Source: a virus
Length of the DNA stretch: 64,000 nucleotides
Virus record (IMG/VR): IMGVR_UViG_3300036900_000315
Span: 1 to 64,000 of that record
Strand: one strand, 5' to 3'
Under the pieces are notes generated by a model, which was not told the origin of the DNA, made no database searches, and worked only from the letters and a program-made list of their open reading frames with translations. Shown here one piece after another: positions 63,426 through 64,000 of the stretch (position 1 is its first letter; the number at the start of each line of letters is the position of its first letter). A program made the translations under genes and the position numbers.

Positions 63426-63751
63426 GCGATGTCCGTATACTTCCGAATCGAGCGCATCTCAAACTCCCGCCGTAATGCGGCGATCGCCCGCCGGTGCATG
63501 GCAAACGCGGCTTCAGGCGAAACGCCCAGCTCAGCCGCTATCGATTCGAACGTCGACTCGCAGTCGTAGTGAAGAAACATGAGCCTCTGTTGAGGAACGG
63601 TGAGCGTCTCGACTAGCTCTTCAAGTAACTCCGCGTTGGCCGCGCGAATTGCGATCGCGTCCGGACCGGGTTCCGAAGGTAGGAAGAAATCGACTTCGTT
63701 GCCGGAGATTACGCGGCAGGCTTCAAGGAGTCGGTTTCGGCTATCAGGCAA
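63422..63751 (-). CDS. Sigma-70 region-4-like DNA-binding protein
   Basis: 109 aa, TTG 63751 start. Residues about 45-100 match sigma region 4: LTVPQQRLMFLHYDCESTFE then SIAAELGVSPEAAFAMHRRA. No region 2, so it cannot bind -10 DNA alone. In phages such proteins act as late activators or small terminase-like factors. It lies just upstream of the packaging genes. Confidence 0.6.
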   Translation of the reverse strand: MPDSRNRLLEACRVISGNEVDFFLPSEPGPDAIAIRAANAELLEELVETLTVPQQRLMFLHYDCESTFESIAAELGVSPEAAFAMHRRAIAALRREFEMRSIRKYTDIA

Positions 63752-64000
63752 TCAGTAACCACCTGCAGGAAATGCTTTCGCTTGTTCCTGGCGATGCGGT
63801 CGATTGTCCAAACATGTTCTGGGTTGTCATCGCGCTCGTGGTCGTGGGAATCGCCCATCGTGCCGCGCTGGCGGATGGAGGTGGGTTTGACCGGCTTAAG
63901 AGAATCGCCAAGGATCGCGTTGGCCTGCATCTTCACGCCGCGGATCTTCTTTTTGTTGGTGCGCAGCCAGATGGCCTTGCCCTCGAAGACCAGCCTCGAG
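63709..64000 (-). CDS. Unknown protein, 5' end off the window
   Basis: Open from the right window edge to the stop at 63709, at least 96 codons. The visible part begins RLVFEGKAIWLRTNKKKIRG and ends LIAETDSLKPAA, with a charged middle (DSHDHERDDNPEHVWTID). A GTG or ATG inside (63936, 63930) could start a shorter version. It overlaps the sigma-like gene by 43 bp. Family not recognised. Confidence 0.5.
   Translation of the reverse strand, partial: SRLVFEGKAIWLRTNKKKIRGVKMQANAILGDSLKPVKPTSIRQRGTMGDSHDHERDDNPEHVWTIDRIARNKRKHFLQVVTDCLIAETDSLKPAA

Noticed and set aside
6875-63658. Cyanobacterial host based on the HIP1-like octamer
   Set aside because: Density is lower than in cyanobacterial genomes and no cyanophage-type genes are present; signal peptides and overall style fit Acidobacteriota better.

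Overview
The window is almost entirely the genome of a temperate, long-tailed (siphovirus-type) phage, with reading still open at both window edges. Two genes run off the ends, so flanking sequence is missing. GC content is around 58-60 %. The short signal peptides ending A|Q, the many leaderless-looking promoters and the general protein style suggest an Acidobacteriota host (Bryobacterales/Solibacter-like). That host call is an inference, since no unambiguous host gene is present.

Layout. Most genes are on the minus strand, so biological order runs from high to low coordinates. 63.7-57.1 kb is DNA packaging and head assembly: two small regulators, a ParB-domain/DNA methyltransferase fusion, small and large terminase, portal, scaffold. 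57.0-49.7 kb holds the major capsid protein with its own terminator, then connector, head-completion and tail-completion proteins and the tail tube. 49.6-39.8 kb is the tail: chaperones G and GT joined by a -1 frameshift, tape measure, distal tail protein and a 1,299-aa tail-tip protein. A two-gene plus-strand insertion (moron) interrupts it at 43.9-44.4 kb. 39.8-34.6 kb encodes a giant beta-helix protein and two more proteins, all with Sec signal peptides, including a probable outer-membrane beta-barrel. 33.5-31.1 kb is the lysis region: class 3 lipase, holin-like protein, Dam-type methylase, a membrane-anchored coiled coil and a DUF2778 peptidoglycan hydrolase.

31-23 kb is early and nucleic-acid functions (GIY-YIG and HNH nucleases, Gp157, HTH proteins, many small proteins). 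It includes a divergent control region with three nested dyads near 26.9 kb. 22.6-21.9 kb carries the tyrosine integrase. 20.8-19.3 kb is a plus-strand cluster. 18.4-18.2 kb has iterons and tandem repeats that look like a replication origin. 17.4-14.0 kb carries probable replication initiators. 12.5-7.3 kb is a dense array of about twenty tiny, mostly stop/start-coupled genes of unknown function, several with zinc-binding cysteines. 6.9-5.8 kb is a divergent XRE regulator and FliA-like sigma factor pair. 5.8-0.8 kb is a second cluster of signal-peptide-bearing fibre-like proteins. The left edge has a 127-bp exact direct repeat inside an unfinished ORF.

How it works together. The integrase and XRE regulator imply lysogeny. 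The initiator pair with iterons implies a phage-specific replication module. The FliA-like sigma factor may switch on late genes. The most unusual aspects are the six fibre or envelope proteins with Sec signal peptides, the lipase plus DUF2778 lysis module, a candidate plus-strand small RNA with an intrinsic terminator at 34.4-34.6 kb, and strong over-representation of the octamer GCGATCGC.
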